The translations under genes were made by a program, and so were the position numbers. Shown piece by piece: positions 26,582 through 35,365 of a DNA stretch of 64,000 nucleotides. The first letter of the stretch is position 1, and every line of letters starts with the position of its first letter. The notes under the pieces were generated by a model that saw only the letters and a program-made list of their open reading frames with translations, did no database searches and was not told the origin of the DNA. Origin of the DNA: Bacteroidaceae bacterium. GTDB taxonomy: Bacteria; Bacteroidota; Bacteroidia; Bacteroidales; Bacteroidaceae. The stretch covers positions 1 through 64,000 of the forward strand of contig JAFRTL010000016.1 of assembly GCA_017427065.1 (NCBI GenBank), given 5' to 3'.

Positions 26582-27055
26582 ATGGAAACATTGGAAACCA
26601 AATTTGCGCAAATGGTTAAAGAGCATAAGAGCACCATTTTCACCGTGTGCTACATGTTCTCCAAAGACCAAGACGAGGTGAACGACCTCTTTCAGGAGGT
26701 GCTCATCAACCTGTGGAAAGGCCTCGAGTCTTTCAAGGGAGAGAGCCACATCAAGACGTGGATCTATCGCGTAAGCCTGAATACCTGCATTACCTGTGAG
26801 CGTAAGAAGAAGCGTGATGCGCTACCTCTTGACATGGACGTGAACCTCTATGACGATTGTGACGAAGACACCCTGCAGATCAAGCAGCTCTATCACCGCA
26901 TAGGCAGGCTGGGATTCTTCGACAGGGCCATCGTGCTGCTCTGGCTTGAAAGTCTGAGCTACGAAGAGATAGCTGCCATTACTGGCATCTCCGTCAAGGC
27001 CGTTTCCATGCGTCTGCTCCGCATTAGGAAGCAACTGAAAGATATGAACGATTAA
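26582..27055 (+). CDS. ECF-type RNA polymerase sigma factor
   Basis: 157 residues from the ATG at 26582, chosen because AAAGG precedes it and it gives the usual short N-terminus; in-frame starts upstream (26522, 26567) are less likely. Region 2 is FTVCYMFSKDQDEVNDLFQEVLINLWKGLESFKGESHIKTWIYRVSLNTC (about 20-70), and region 4 is LLWLESLSYEEIAAITGISVKAVSMRLLRIRKQL (about 118-153), with an HTH. These are the two ECF domains with a short linker. It probably controls an envelope-stress or other extracytoplasmic response. The next gene, 13 nt away, encodes a membrane protein that may be its anti-sigma. Confidence 0.93.
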   Translation: METLETKFAQMVKEHKSTIFTVCYMFSKDQDEVNDLFQEVLINLWKGLESFKGESHIKTWIYRVSLNTCITCERKKKRDALPLDMDVNLYDDCDEDTLQIKQLYHRIGRLGFFDRAIVLLWLESLSYEEIAAITGISVKAVSMRLLRIRKQLKDMND

Positions 27056-27068
27056 AAACTCTGAAACA

Positions 27069-27725
27069 ATGGAAAACAACAATGATTTTGAAGAAATGCG
27101 TCAGCAAATCGGTCTCTTGAAGAGCAAGCTCGACGATCAGCGAATAGTGAATGAAGACATCATCCGCCACGTGGTGCAGCAGAAGATGAACACCGTGAAC
27201 AGGGTGGGGTGGATGGTTGTGGTCATTGGTCTGCTGGAGATACCCCTGGTGCTGTGGGTATTCCGCTCCCTGTGTGGCTTCTCGTGGCTGTTCTGCATCA
27301 TCACAGCCCTCTATGTGCTCGCTACGGTATTGTTCCAGCTGAAGCTCAACATGGCCGTGCAGCGTCAGATTCGTCCTGATGCCGATCTTCTGGCAGTGGG
27401 GCAGCGCTTGGTGCAGCTGAAGAGGCTCAACATAAAGCAACTCTACGTAGCTATGCCATTCTCTGTCTTATGGACATGCTATTTCCTCTGGGAAGCCTAC
27501 CAGAAGCAGCACATTGGTCCCCTCAGTTTCGAGGTGATAGCCTACATCGTCCTCTTTGGTGTGGTAGTAGGTTTGGTCGTTGGCTTGGCTACTTTCTTCA
27601 AGCGTTATAATGCCATGAAGGATGTCATCAGTCAGATAGATATGTTCTTACCTAAGACCTCGCAAATCTGGCAGGATAAGGTGAATAGTGCTATTGGTAC
27701 GATTGAAGATTTTGGCAAAGAATGA
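27069..27725 (+). CDS. Multi-pass membrane protein, candidate anti-sigma factor
   Basis: 218 residues. The N-terminal 40 residues are soluble with a charged helix (EEMRQQIGLLKSKLDDQRIV), then about four transmembrane helices lie near 45-65, 71-93, 127-143 and 155-178. The soluble end has VISQIDMFLPKTSQIW. No family was recognised. Being 13 nt downstream of an ECF sigma gene, and with a cytoplasmic N-terminal part able to bind sigma, it may be the cognate anti-sigma; there is no ZAS-type HxxxCxxC zinc motif. The idea is inferred from context. Confidence 0.65.
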   Translation: MENNNDFEEMRQQIGLLKSKLDDQRIVNEDIIRHVVQQKMNTVNRVGWMVVVIGLLEIPLVLWVFRSLCGFSWLFCIITALYVLATVLFQLKLNMAVQRQIRPDADLLAVGQRLVQLKRLNIKQLYVAMPFSVLWTCYFLWEAYQKQHIGPLSFEVIAYIVLFGVVVGLVVGLATFFKRYNAMKDVISQIDMFLPKTSQIWQDKVNSAIGTIEDFGKE

Positions 27726-27730
27726 AATGA

Positions 27731-27761
27731 ACCCCGAAAGCTTTTGTCTTACTTTCGGGGT
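27731..27761 (+). terminator. Hairpin after the sigma-factor operon
   Basis: ACCCCGAAAG (27731-27740) and CTTTCGGGGT (27752-27761), a perfect 10-bp stem with 11-nt loop, 5 nt after the stop. The T tract is short. It may also serve the convergent transporter gene. Confidence 0.68.
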
Positions 27762-27789
27762 CCACTTTATTCGAAAAAGAGGGAGTTTT

Positions 27790-29313
27790 TCAGATGAGTC
27801 CGTGACTACCTAAGACGATCAGCATCAGGTAACCAAGAACAAGTCCGATAAATCCCATGATCAGTCCAGTTTTCATCATGTTGCTCTGACTGACGAAGCC
27901 TGTGCTGTGTGCCATGGCATTGGGAGGTGTACTGATAGGCAACACCATCGCCATAGATGAGCTGAGAGCAATACCTATTAATAACGTGGATACGCCTCCA
28001 AATCCATCGAGCTTATCGCCCATACTGGTACCTACAATGGCAAGGATGGGCACCAAGAGGGTGGCTGTAGCCGTGTTGCTGATGAAGTTGGACAGCACGT
28101 AGCAAAGCAAGCCAGAGCCAATGATAATAGCTAAAGGCGACCAGTTGCCAAATGGGATGGACTCAATGAGGTGCATAGCCAGACCAGTCTCTTCGAGGGC
28201 TACACCCAGGGCGAAACCACCTGCCACCATCCAGAGCACGCTCCAGTTGAGCTCTTCCAAGTCTCGCTTACCAATAACACCTGTCAGCGCGAACACTGCC
28301 ACAGGGATCATAGCCACGGCATTGGCATTCACACCAGTATATTTGTCGAGTATCCACATGCTCACTGTGATGCAGAAGGTGATATAGACTACCCAGTCGC
28401 GCCAGCTCTGCTTATGTTCATGCTCAATGTTCAGCACAATGGTCTTCTGTTTGAAGGGGAAGATATTGAGCAGCAGTACCCAGGCAATGAGCAGTATCAC
28501 TATCACGAAGGGAAACATGAAGCTCATCCACTCTCCAAAGCCAATATTCAGGTTCAGTCCGTCAGGATTGTTCAGATAGCGCAGGGCGATGGCGTTAGGA
28601 GGTGTGCCGATAGGGGTTCCTATACCTCCTAGATTGGCTGCAATGGGGATAGACATGGCCAAGGCAATCTTTCCCTTTCCGTCAGCTGGTAAGGATTTCA
28701 TGACTGGAGTCAAGAAGGTAAGCATCATGGCAGCTGTGGCTGTATTGCTAATGAACATGGAGAACCAGGCTGTAAGCAAGATGAAACCTAAGAGAACGAA
28801 ACGGCTTTGAGTGCCAAAGGGGCGCAGCATCCACTTGGCCAGCGTGGCATCCAGTCCGCTTTTGGAGGTGGCGATAGCCATGATGAAACCACCAATGAAC
28901 AGCATGATGATGGGATCTGCGAAGCTGTTGAGGATAGATTTGTAGTGGATAAACTCGCCTAAGGCTTGTGTGGGAGCATCTTGGCGCATAAACCACAGGG
29001 AGCTGTCACTGCACGTGAGCAGCAGTAGCACCACTATTCCCATCGAAGTGGTCCATGCAGGTACGGGTTCGAGTAACCACATCAGGGTGGCAAATGCAAA
29101 GATGGCAATGACGCGCTGCTCTACTAAGGTGAGCCCTTCGATACCAAACGATTCAGCTGGTATCAGCAACAAGGTAAAGGATACAATGGTAACTATGAGC
29201 AACTTGGCCACCGTGCTCGATACACGGAAACTCAGGCTCTTGCTCTCTCTCCGTTCTCGCTTCCGCCGTTGATACTCCTCAAACATGTGGAAGCCATGAA
29301 AGTTTTTAAACAT
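27790..29313 (-). CDS. DASS/SLC13-family sodium:anion symporter (dicarboxylate- or sulfate-type)
   Basis: 507 residues with about 11-12 transmembrane helices after a basic cytoplasmic N-terminus. The two SNT motifs of the family are clear: FISNTATAAMMLTFLTPV (first) and FISNTATATLLVPILAIVG (second). Each is followed by a proline loop (GGIGTPIGTPPNAIAL and LPISTPPNAMAHSTG). DASS carriers bring in or exchange dicarboxylates (succinate, malate, fumarate), citrate or sulfate with Na+; the residues visible do not fix the ligand. Its mRNA begins with a cobalamin riboswitch, so B12 level should control it. See the finding on that link. Confidence 0.92.
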   Translation of the reverse strand: MFKNFHGFHMFEEYQRRKRERRESKSLSFRVSSTVAKLLIVTIVSFTLLLIPAESFGIEGLTLVEQRVIAIFAFATLMWLLEPVPAWTTSMGIVVLLLLTCSDSSLWFMRQDAPTQALGEFIHYKSILNSFADPIIMLFIGGFIMAIATSKSGLDATLAKWMLRPFGTQSRFVLLGFILLTAWFSMFISNTATAAMMLTFLTPVMKSLPADGKGKIALAMSIPIAANLGGIGTPIGTPPNAIALRYLNNPDGLNLNIGFGEWMSFMFPFVIVILLIAWVLLLNIFPFKQKTIVLNIEHEHKQSWRDWVVYITFCITVSMWILDKYTGVNANAVAMIPVAVFALTGVIGKRDLEELNWSVLWMVAGGFALGVALEETGLAMHLIESIPFGNWSPLAIIIGSGLLCYVLSNFISNTATATLLVPILAIVGTSMGDKLDGFGGVSTLLIGIALSSSMAMVLPISTPPNAMAHSTGFVSQSNMMKTGLIMGFIGLVLGYLMLIVLGSHGLI

Positions 29314-29394
29314 TGTTCAGAATGTTTTGATAAAATGTGATAATCTTTTCGTACCGTGTGTCTAACCCACGAGGCGACACGGCCTTTAATGAAT

Positions 29395-29575
29395 GGCAGG
29401 TCTTCTGACTGACTCTCTCCTTGGCGCCTTCCCGATCCTTCTATTACAGGTGGTTATCAGTGGCAATGAGTATGTGCCAAGGAGCATTAGGAGTTTCACA
29501 GCAGCGGGACTGTCCAGGATTTTCACCTGATTCCCTTTTAATCCGATGAGGCGAAAGCCCACACCAGAACCAATT
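29395..29575 (-). ncRNA. Cobalamin (B12) riboswitch
   Basis: Minus-strand RNA about 180 nt long in the leader of the transporter gene. Hallmarks: CAGGTGAAAATCCTGG, ACAGTCCCGCTGCTGTGA (the conserved B12-box region), GCCACTG (about 29458-29464), GGGAAGGCGCC and the closing AGTCAGAAGACCTGCC (29395-29410). The 3' part (29354-29382) can form a short CCGTGT/ACACGG hairpin before the ATG. No strong T tract follows, so control is likely at translation, or by folding of the ribosome-binding site. The family normally turns genes off when B12 is bound. Confidence 0.93.
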
Positions 29576-29582
29576 CTGGGTG

Positions 29583-29612
29583 CAAAAGTAATAAATATGG
29601 ATGAAATACAAA
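29583..29612 (-). promoter_or_regulatory. Promoter of the riboswitch-transporter transcript
   Basis: TACTTTTG (29583-29590) with TTTG (29609-29612) 18 bp upstream on the minus strand. Transcription would begin about 29576, at the start of the riboswitch. Confidence 0.6.
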
Positions 29613-29615
29613 AGA

Positions 29616-29642
29616 AATGGCGACATTTTTAATGCCGCCATT
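29616..29642 (-). terminator. Probable terminator of the third esterase
   Basis: AATGGCG (29616-29622) and CGCCATT (29636-29642), 7-bp stem with a 13-nt loop, followed by a T-rich run. It lies 19 nt after the esterase stop and just upstream of the riboswitch promoter. Confidence 0.5.
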
Positions 29643-29661
29643 CTAAAACGATGTTTCGATT

Positions 29662-30846
29662 TTATTTGAAAATCAGCTGAACGAAAGCTGCGAGGTTACG
29701 CCTCCAAACCTTCCACTCATGGGCACCAGGATATTGCTCCCAAACTACGCCTTTATAACCATTCTGGTCGAGCTTCTGCTTGAAGTCCTTCATTCCATCG
29801 ATGCGATTATCCTGTTCGCCACAAGCGAGGTAGATCACATCGAACTTATTGTACTTTGCAGGTGAAGAATACATGCCTGGGAACAACTTTTCTGCATCGA
29901 AAGGCTCTCCACCAATAGCTGTAGAGCCAATGAGACCAGAGGAGAAGATTCCTACATTGGCGAAGACATCCACATTGCGGAAGGCGATGAAGAACGATTG
30001 TCCACCACCCATGGAGAGACCAGCCACAGCTCTGCCTTTGCGATTCTTGATCACATTGTAGTTTTTCTCCACGTAAGGCAGAATGTCAGCTACCAAAGAG
30101 GAGTAGTTGTCGAAGCCAGAGGCATATTGTTTCACGTCAGTCTTCATAGGGATGCCAAGCGTCTGTGCTGCATATTGGTTAGGGTTGCCATTTGGCATCA
30201 CCACGATCATTGGCTCTGCCTTGCCTTGTGCTATCATGTTATCTAGAATCTGAGCCGTTCTGCCTAAAGTAGACCAAGCATCCTCATCGCCACCACCACC
30301 ATGAAGCAGGTAGAGCACAGGATATTTCACCTTTTTATTATTACGATCGTAGCCATAAGGTGTATAGACATACATGCGACGCGTCATGTTGTTCTCAGCA
30401 GAATAGTACCACACGTGCTCCACATTGCCAGGTTTACTACATTCAGCATAGGCATCTGCATAGCCACCTGGTATCAGCAGGGCATTCATATAGCGAGAGC
30501 CATCGCGCTGCACCATCACGTTGGCAGGGTCGAGCACGGAAACACCATCTACCAGGAAGGTGTAGGTGTAAAGTTCAGGAGAGGGTTGAGGAACGGTGAC
30601 TGACCAGACACCATCTTGACCTTGTGCCATCTGCAGTCTGGCTGCATTATAACCCAACCATGAGGCAGATACTTCCACCTTTCTGGCCTTAGGAGCCACG
30701 AAGCGGAAGGTGACACTGTCGTTTCTCAACTCAGGAGATCTGGTTCCAGCACGGAACGCCAAGGAATTTGCTTCTTGTGCAGAAGCAGAAAGGCAGGCCA
30801 CAAAGGCCATTGCCAGTGTAATGATACGAAAAGACTTTTTCATCAT
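29662..30846 (-). CDS. Secreted esterase, CE1-like with N-terminal E-set domain (third copy)
   Basis: 394 residues from the ATG at 30846; the longer open frame to 31065 crosses the -7 box and has no signal peptide. The signal peptide ends SASAQ (about 24). An E-set-like domain (VTFRFVAPKARKVEVSASWLG, YTYTFLVDGVSV) comes before the esterase core with YLLHGGGGDEDAW, GLSMGGGQ (catalytic Ser) and GAHEWKVWRR (catalytic His). It has the same build as the esterases at 13224 and 14438, so probably also acts on plant-polysaccharide esters. It stands alone, upstream of the riboswitch-controlled transporter. Confidence 0.9.
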   Translation of the reverse strand: MMKKSFRIITLAMAFVACLSASAQEANSLAFRAGTRSPELRNDSVTFRFVAPKARKVEVSASWLGYNAARLQMAQGQDGVWSVTVPQPSPELYTYTFLVDGVSVLDPANVMVQRDGSRYMNALLIPGGYADAYAECSKPGNVEHVWYYSAENNMTRRMYVYTPYGYDRNNKKVKYPVLYLLHGGGGDEDAWSTLGRTAQILDNMIAQGKAEPMIVVMPNGNPNQYAAQTLGIPMKTDVKQYASGFDNYSSLVADILPYVEKNYNVIKNRKGRAVAGLSMGGGQSFFIAFRNVDVFANVGIFSSGLIGSTAIGGEPFDAEKLFPGMYSSPAKYNKFDVIYLACGEQDNRIDGMKDFKQKLDQNGYKGVVWEQYPGAHEWKVWRRNLAAFVQLIFK

Positions 30847-30873
30847 AGTATTGTATTTAAGAATGTTTTGCTG

Positions 30874-30881
30874 CAAAGATA
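30874..30881 (-). promoter_or_regulatory. -7 box of the third esterase
   Basis: TATCTTTG on the minus strand, 27 nt upstream of the ATG at 30846. Confidence 0.5.
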
Positions 30882-30963
30882 ATAATTTTGGGAATATTTT
30901 ACTGTCAACAGGTCTGCATAATAATTCTATACTGATATTTTTCGCAGTATGACTAAATTTTAG

Positions 30964-30971
30964 TAGTTTTG
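30964..30971 (+). promoter_or_regulatory. -7 box of the YARHG gene
   Basis: TAGTTTTG on the plus strand, only 8 nt before the ATG at 30980, leaving almost no leader. Confidence 0.5.
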
Positions 30972-30979
30972 CAGTTACT

Positions 30980-32155
30980 ATGTACAACAAGAAGATACCA
31001 GTCGATATTAATTGCGGTTTATGCATCGCCATCCTGCTTTTCTGCGGCTTGAACGTAAGCGCCAACGACGGCGTGTTCTACGTGAACGGCAATCACTTGG
31101 TGCCCATCCAAGAAACAGACATCTCGCTTACCAAGGAGGTGCTGACCATCGGCCTATGTGATGATGGCTATGCCAGCGTGGACGTGCAATATGAACTGAA
31201 CAATCAGGGTGCGGCAAAGACCGTGGTTATGGGCTTTGAAGCTAATGCTCCCTACAATGACGATGTGCCCTTCAGCCCTCAAGGCATACACCCTTATATC
31301 ACGGACTTTACCGTGCGTATGAACGGTGAGGAGCTGGCCTATATGAATGCCGTGGTGAAATGGGATTACGAGGTGGATGGCGACTTCCAGCCCCTGAACC
31401 TGAAGCACTGGAAGGCATTCGGCGAGGTGAAGATGAAGAACGGTGAAGACCTGCCTCACAACGCCTTGCTCTACAATGAGCAGCTTGACAGCCTCATAGA
31501 CTTTTCATACGCTTATTACTTCGTGGCACACTTCCAGCCTGGGAGGAACACCGTGCACCACACTTATCGCTATCGCATGAGCTACGGCGTGGGCCGTACC
31601 TTTGAAGTGCCCTATTGGCTGAAGCCTGCCATGCGCTGGGCCAACGGGCAGATAGACGACTTCACTCTGCGCATCAAGGCCACCGATACAGCCAAGCATT
31701 TCTTCTTGCCCGACTCTCTCTTCAGCGCGTCTGCATTCACCGTGACGGAAGGCACAGGCAAGGTGCGTAAGGCTAAGGACTGGGAGGACTCCTGTACAGA
31801 ATTCACGCTCAGAAACGGCACCGTAGAGTGGCATGCCACGAACTTCAAGCCTGTGGCCGACATGACCATACAGTCGGCAGAGCGCATCAATTATGACCAC
31901 TTCATCTTAGGCACATTCTATGATCGCAGCGATGCCTACAACCCTGGCGCCTACATGCTGGAGGAAAGGAATAAGGCTGACCGTGAGCGCATCTTGCAGA
32001 ATCTGCCCTACGCACATCGGGGCTATGTCTTCAGAGACAAAAAGCTGCGGAAGTATTTCAGCCAGTTCTGGTGGTATATGCCCGATGCCAGCTATCAGCC
32101 CACAACCGACGACTTCACGCCGCGCGAATGGAGGCTCATTAATGAGCACCAGTAA
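30980..32155 (+). CDS. Secreted YARHG-domain protein
   Basis: 391 residues. A signal-like hydrophobic N-terminus (about 15-29, ending VSAND) leads into a beta-rich region (about 35-320) of unknown fold, with DISLTKEVLTIGLCDDGYASVDVQYEL and FSYAYYFVAHFQPGRNTVHHTYRY. The C-terminus (about 340-391) matches the YARHG domain: NLPYAHRGYVFRDKKLRKYFSQFWWYMPDASYQP. YARHG proteins are extracellular and of unknown function, often near peptidases or carbohydrate genes. It is divergent from the third esterase and converges on the sialidase-like gene with a 7-nt gap. A -7 box lies only 8 nt before the start. Confidence 0.8.
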   Translation: MYNKKIPVDINCGLCIAILLFCGLNVSANDGVFYVNGNHLVPIQETDISLTKEVLTIGLCDDGYASVDVQYELNNQGAAKTVVMGFEANAPYNDDVPFSPQGIHPYITDFTVRMNGEELAYMNAVVKWDYEVDGDFQPLNLKHWKAFGEVKMKNGEDLPHNALLYNEQLDSLIDFSYAYYFVAHFQPGRNTVHHTYRYRMSYGVGRTFEVPYWLKPAMRWANGQIDDFTLRIKATDTAKHFFLPDSLFSASAFTVTEGTGKVRKAKDWEDSCTEFTLRNGTVEWHATNFKPVADMTIQSAERINYDHFILGTFYDRSDAYNPGAYMLEERNKADRERILQNLPYAHRGYVFRDKKLRKYFSQFWWYMPDASYQPTTDDFTPREWRLINEHQ

Positions 32156-32162
32156 ACGGATG

Positions 32163-33224
32163 CTAGGGGGCCGCTGGATGTGCTGAGGAATGAAGTATAA
32201 CGTTTAAGGGCAACTTGGCTAGATAGACGGCACACTTGCCGGGTTGGGTACTGCTGCTGTAGTAGCTCACCCACAGCTCATTGCCCTCAAGGAGCAGTCC
32301 TGGATAGCTGGTGTCACCATCGCTGGGCAGCACATAGATCTCCTCCCAGTCGCCCTTTGGGGAGCCACGAAAGAGGGCGGTTTTATTATGAGAGGTGAAG
32401 TAGGTGCGGGTGCCCACGATGCACAGGTCGTCCGTCAGCCAGATGAAGTCCTGCCCACCTATGCGGAATCCCATGGGCTGCAGATCCCACTCAGTGTATG
32501 GTGGAGCACTAATGCCCCAGTAGCCCTGCTGGTCGGCTTGGTCTCGCCGCACCATCATGGCCATGCGTCCGTCTGAGAGGAAGCGTAGGGTGGTCTCGTT
32601 GGGAAAGCCTTCCAGGTTGATACGTTTCACCAAGCGGTAGTGTATGCCGTCGGTGGTGCACAGCAGGTCTATATAGTTCTTCCCCGCACTGGGGTAGCTC
32701 ACACCGTAGCCCACGCCCTGATGCCAAGTGACGCGCCACACCCAGTCACGCTCACTGCGAGCAGCTGCTTCTATCTCGATGGGCTGTGGGGTGGTGAAGT
32801 GCTGCCCGTCGGTGCTGAAGCTCACCATGGGGTGAGCCCCTTGTAGTTCCCGATTCCGATAGATAGAACCGCCGATGGTCACCATGAGCCGTCCGTCGGG
32901 CATCTCTGAGAGCTTAGGGTCGCGCAGGTCGTAGCCCGCCATCCCTAAGTCGGCCACCTGCTGCCAGCTATCGCCATCGGCAGAGCGCAGTATCACAACA
33001 TGCCCCTCAGCATTGCCCTGTGCATCGAAGATGTGGCTATAGCCCTCACGGAAGGTGCAGTAATAGCTGCCCTGCCACTTCAGCAGTGATGTGAAAGCAG
33101 CGTGTGTGCCTCGGTCCCAGATCTTATTCACACAGACCGTGGTAGTGAGCTGTGCCTTAGTAGGGTACAGGGGGAGCATGGCGATAAGGCCTGCCATGAG
33201 TGTCGAAAAAAAAGTCCTTTTCAT
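32163..33224 (-). CDS. Secreted sialidase-like (BNR-repeat) glycoside hydrolase
   Basis: 353 residues with signal peptide ending TKAQL. The mature part is a beta-propeller of sialidase type: Asp-box-like repeats (SADGDSW, STDGQHF, TTDGIHY), and FREG and RDPK segments with arginines in the places used by sialidases to bind the carboxylate. No complete set of catalytic residues can be proven by eye; relatives are annotated as exo-alpha-sialidase. A sialidase would fit host-mucin use, but glycosidases of other specificities share this fold. It follows the metallo-hydrolase gene by 39 nt. Confidence 0.75.
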   Translation of the reverse strand: MKRTFFSTLMAGLIAMLPLYPTKAQLTTTVCVNKIWDRGTHAAFTSLLKWQGSYYCTFREGYSHIFDAQGNAEGHVVILRSADGDSWQQVADLGMAGYDLRDPKLSEMPDGRLMVTIGGSIYRNRELQGAHPMVSFSTDGQHFTTPQPIEIEAAARSERDWVWRVTWHQGVGYGVSYPSAGKNYIDLLCTTDGIHYRLVKRINLEGFPNETTLRFLSDGRMAMMVRRDQADQQGYWGISAPPYTEWDLQPMGFRIGGQDFIWLTDDLCIVGTRTYFTSHNKTALFRGSPKGDWEEIYVLPSDGDTSYPGLLLEGNELWVSYYSSSTQPGKCAVYLAKLPLNVILHSSAHPAAP

Positions 33225-33263
33225 AGCGATATGGGTTTATGGATTGCCTCGGGAATGAGGGGA

Positions 33264-34190
33264 TTATTTCAGCAATTCCAGCTCCAAGCCACGCTGGGTA
33301 GTGATAAGTTTACCAATGCCAGGATATGGAACGTGCATGCCAGCAACAGTAAGTCCTTGCTGATCGAGCCATTTCAGTACGTGGGCACGCGTGATGGATG
33401 CTTGTACGGGATCGATATCATGACGGGTGGGGATCTCTGGATGAGGCACCTGCACGGTGGGGAAGTTGATGAGGTCGCCCCAAATGAAGAAACGCTGGCC
33501 GCCGTTTTCCACCAGATAACACGTGTGGCCAGGGGTGTGTCCGTAAGAAGCGATACTCTTCACGCCTGGAATCAGCTCGGTCATCTGCTCTACCTCGTTG
33601 GGTGTGAACAGGTGCAGATGGTCTTGATAAGCCTCTACCACTGCCTGCGCACCAGCAAAACCACGCTGCTGACCCTCAGGGAGTGAGGCTTGCAATTCCT
33701 TATTGGTCCAGTAGCCCACTTCCTTCTCAGAGATATAGAGTTGGGCATTAGGGAACACGCGTTGGCCGTCTTTCATCAGTCCGCCTATATGGTCGCCATG
33801 CATATGGGTGAGCAGGATGATGTCCACTTGCTCTGGACTGATGCCCTCCTTGGCCAGGTTCTCCACCAGATGGTATCCCATACCGCTATCTACGATGATA
33901 TCCTTGCCATTCAGTTTCAGTAGGAAGATGTTGAACGCACTGCCTGCCTTTCCTGTTGGTACAAATTCCTTGACGATTTCTTCAGAGGCTCCAACCAGCA
34001 CGCTGGGATCGCCTGTGTTTTGTCCATCGCTGAGCAGCACTACCTCTGTATTGCCTAGTGGGTAGTGGTAGATCAATTCGTCGTTCTGACTCTGAGTCTG
34101 AACCTGATTCTCACTTTGTTTAGCCTTCTGGCTGCATCCCTGCAAGCTTACTAAGCAGAGCAGCAGGGCGATTGTCAAATAGTGTTTCAT
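33264..34190 (-). CDS. Metallo-beta-lactamase-fold hydrolase, lipoprotein
   Basis: 308 residues from the ATG at 34190, which gives a lipoprotein signal ending LQGCS (Cys19). The metal motif THMHGDHIGGL (HxHxDH) is complete. A later His is present in the SYGHTPGHTCYLV segment and the last ligand probably in GMHVPYPG. The protein resembles outer-membrane MBL-fold hydrolases (lactonase-, glyoxalase- or quorum-quenching-type), so the substrate remains unclear; beta-lactam hydrolysis cannot be claimed. It sits between the DUF4421 and sialidase-like genes with gaps of about 40 nt, so the three may be co-transcribed. Confidence 0.85.
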   Translation of the reverse strand: MKHYLTIALLLCLVSLQGCSQKAKQSENQVQTQSQNDELIYHYPLGNTEVVLLSDGQNTGDPSVLVGASEEIVKEFVPTGKAGSAFNIFLLKLNGKDIIVDSGMGYHLVENLAKEGISPEQVDIILLTHMHGDHIGGLMKDGQRVFPNAQLYISEKEVGYWTNKELQASLPEGQQRGFAGAQAVVEAYQDHLHLFTPNEVEQMTELIPGVKSIASYGHTPGHTCYLVENGGQRFFIWGDLINFPTVQVPHPEIPTRHDIDPVQASITRAHVLKWLDQQGLTVAGMHVPYPGIGKLITTQRGLELELLK

Positions 34191-34231
34191 ATCTTTTCTT
34201 TTTAGAATGATTATCTTAAACTGGCAGGTCA

Positions 34232-35227
34232 TCAGAACCTGAATCCCATCAGCAGGCGGGTGCGCCACTTGGTGTTATGGATGGTCAGCAGGTCTTTGTC
34301 GCCTATGTTAGTGAAATTATATACCATCGTGAGGCCTACGAACTTGTTGCCTAGCTGTCGGATAATAGCTCCACGACTGGTGATGATGACCTCGGGGAAA
34401 CGGTAGTTTATAGGGATACGCTCATTATTCACTGTGAGCGAAGCATTGCTATAGACGATAAACGTAGGCAGTGCGGAGAGGTGGAGTAACCAATCGCGAA
34501 AAGGTACCCAATTGTAGCCATAGCCAGCACCTATGCCGATGTTGGTCACTTTGAGCAACGACTGGTAGGTGGCATGCGTCTCGGCTTTCTGCCCTTGACC
34601 AGAGGCGCCCAGCAGGAAACTGCCTGCGGAGCGACGCTGAATGTAGCTCTGCGTAAAGGCGGCGGGGTAGGAGAAGTGTCGATAGTTGAAGGCATAATAG
34701 GCATTCAGGTTCAGCGACTTCAAAGTCATGGCTCCATCGGGCAGTTCAAGGCGAGGTGAATCCTCAGCCTTATGCCAGCCTGTGAAGTTGCGGGCATTCT
34801 GATAGATGAAGTCGAAGCCCCAGCGATTGCTGTAGGAATTGAGGTTCAACTCGAAATCCTTGTATTTGCCCATCAACTTGGCAGGGTTAAGGGCCATGCT
34901 AACAGTGACACCAAGATAGTTTACTGCCACACTGAGAGTAGATTTGTAGTCGGCCCTCATCTCCGACTTGAACGGTGTACCCATCTGCAATCCTTCCATC
35001 TCCAGCTTGGCACCCGATACGTTGAGTCGTCCTGTGATTGTCCATTTCGTGGGTGGACGGGTGATGTACATCGTGTCGATGTTGCCGCTGCGATAGCGCT
35101 CCGACAGCAGGCTGTCATTATGCTGCAGCCTATCGAGCAGTCGCTGGGCGTGCACAGGTGTAGCGACTCCTGCACACAGCAGTGCGAGGAATCCTACCAT
35201 GTGGAATATGGACCATAATCTTTTCAT
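34232..35227 (-). CDS. DUF4421 outer-membrane protein
   Basis: 331 residues from the ATG at 35227. Signal peptide ends VHAQ (about 28). The mature part is rich in alternating beta strands (TITGRLNVSGAKLEMEG, LSVAVNYLGVTVSMALN, NIGIGAGYGYNWVPF, LVGLTMVYNF) and ends with an aromatic strand LLMGFRF, so it is probably a beta-barrel. DUF4421 is a Bacteroidetes family of unknown function. A -7 box is only 7 nt upstream of the chosen start; a shorter start is possible. It heads the DUF4421-MBL-sialidase group. Confidence 0.78.
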   Translation of the reverse strand: MKRLWSIFHMVGFLALLCAGVATPVHAQRLLDRLQHNDSLLSERYRSGNIDTMYITRPPTKWTITGRLNVSGAKLEMEGLQMGTPFKSEMRADYKSTLSVAVNYLGVTVSMALNPAKLMGKYKDFELNLNSYSNRWGFDFIYQNARNFTGWHKAEDSPRLELPDGAMTLKSLNLNAYYAFNYRHFSYPAAFTQSYIQRRSAGSFLLGASGQGQKAETHATYQSLLKVTNIGIGAGYGYNWVPFRDWLLHLSALPTFIVYSNASLTVNNERIPINYRFPEVIITSRGAIIRQLGNKFVGLTMVYNFTNIGDKDLLTIHNTKWRTRLLMGFRF

Positions 35228-35234
35228 AACATCG

Positions 35235-35242
35235 CAAAGATA
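35235..35242 (-). promoter_or_regulatory. -7 box of the DUF4421 gene
   Basis: TATCTTTG on the minus strand, 7 nt before the ATG at 35227. It predicts a nearly leaderless mRNA. Confidence 0.5.
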
Positions 35243-35365
35243 AGTACTTTTTTCTTTGCTTTTGTGATTTTTTTGCACAAATCGTTTCATGATTGCTACA
35301 AATCGTCGAGTCTTTCTGCCATAGATTCCAGAACTTTGCACACAGAAACAAAAAGCGATAACGTT

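Noticed and set aside
29444..29641. Short frame in front of the transporter gene
   Set aside because: It lies inside the cobalamin riboswitch and its promoter.
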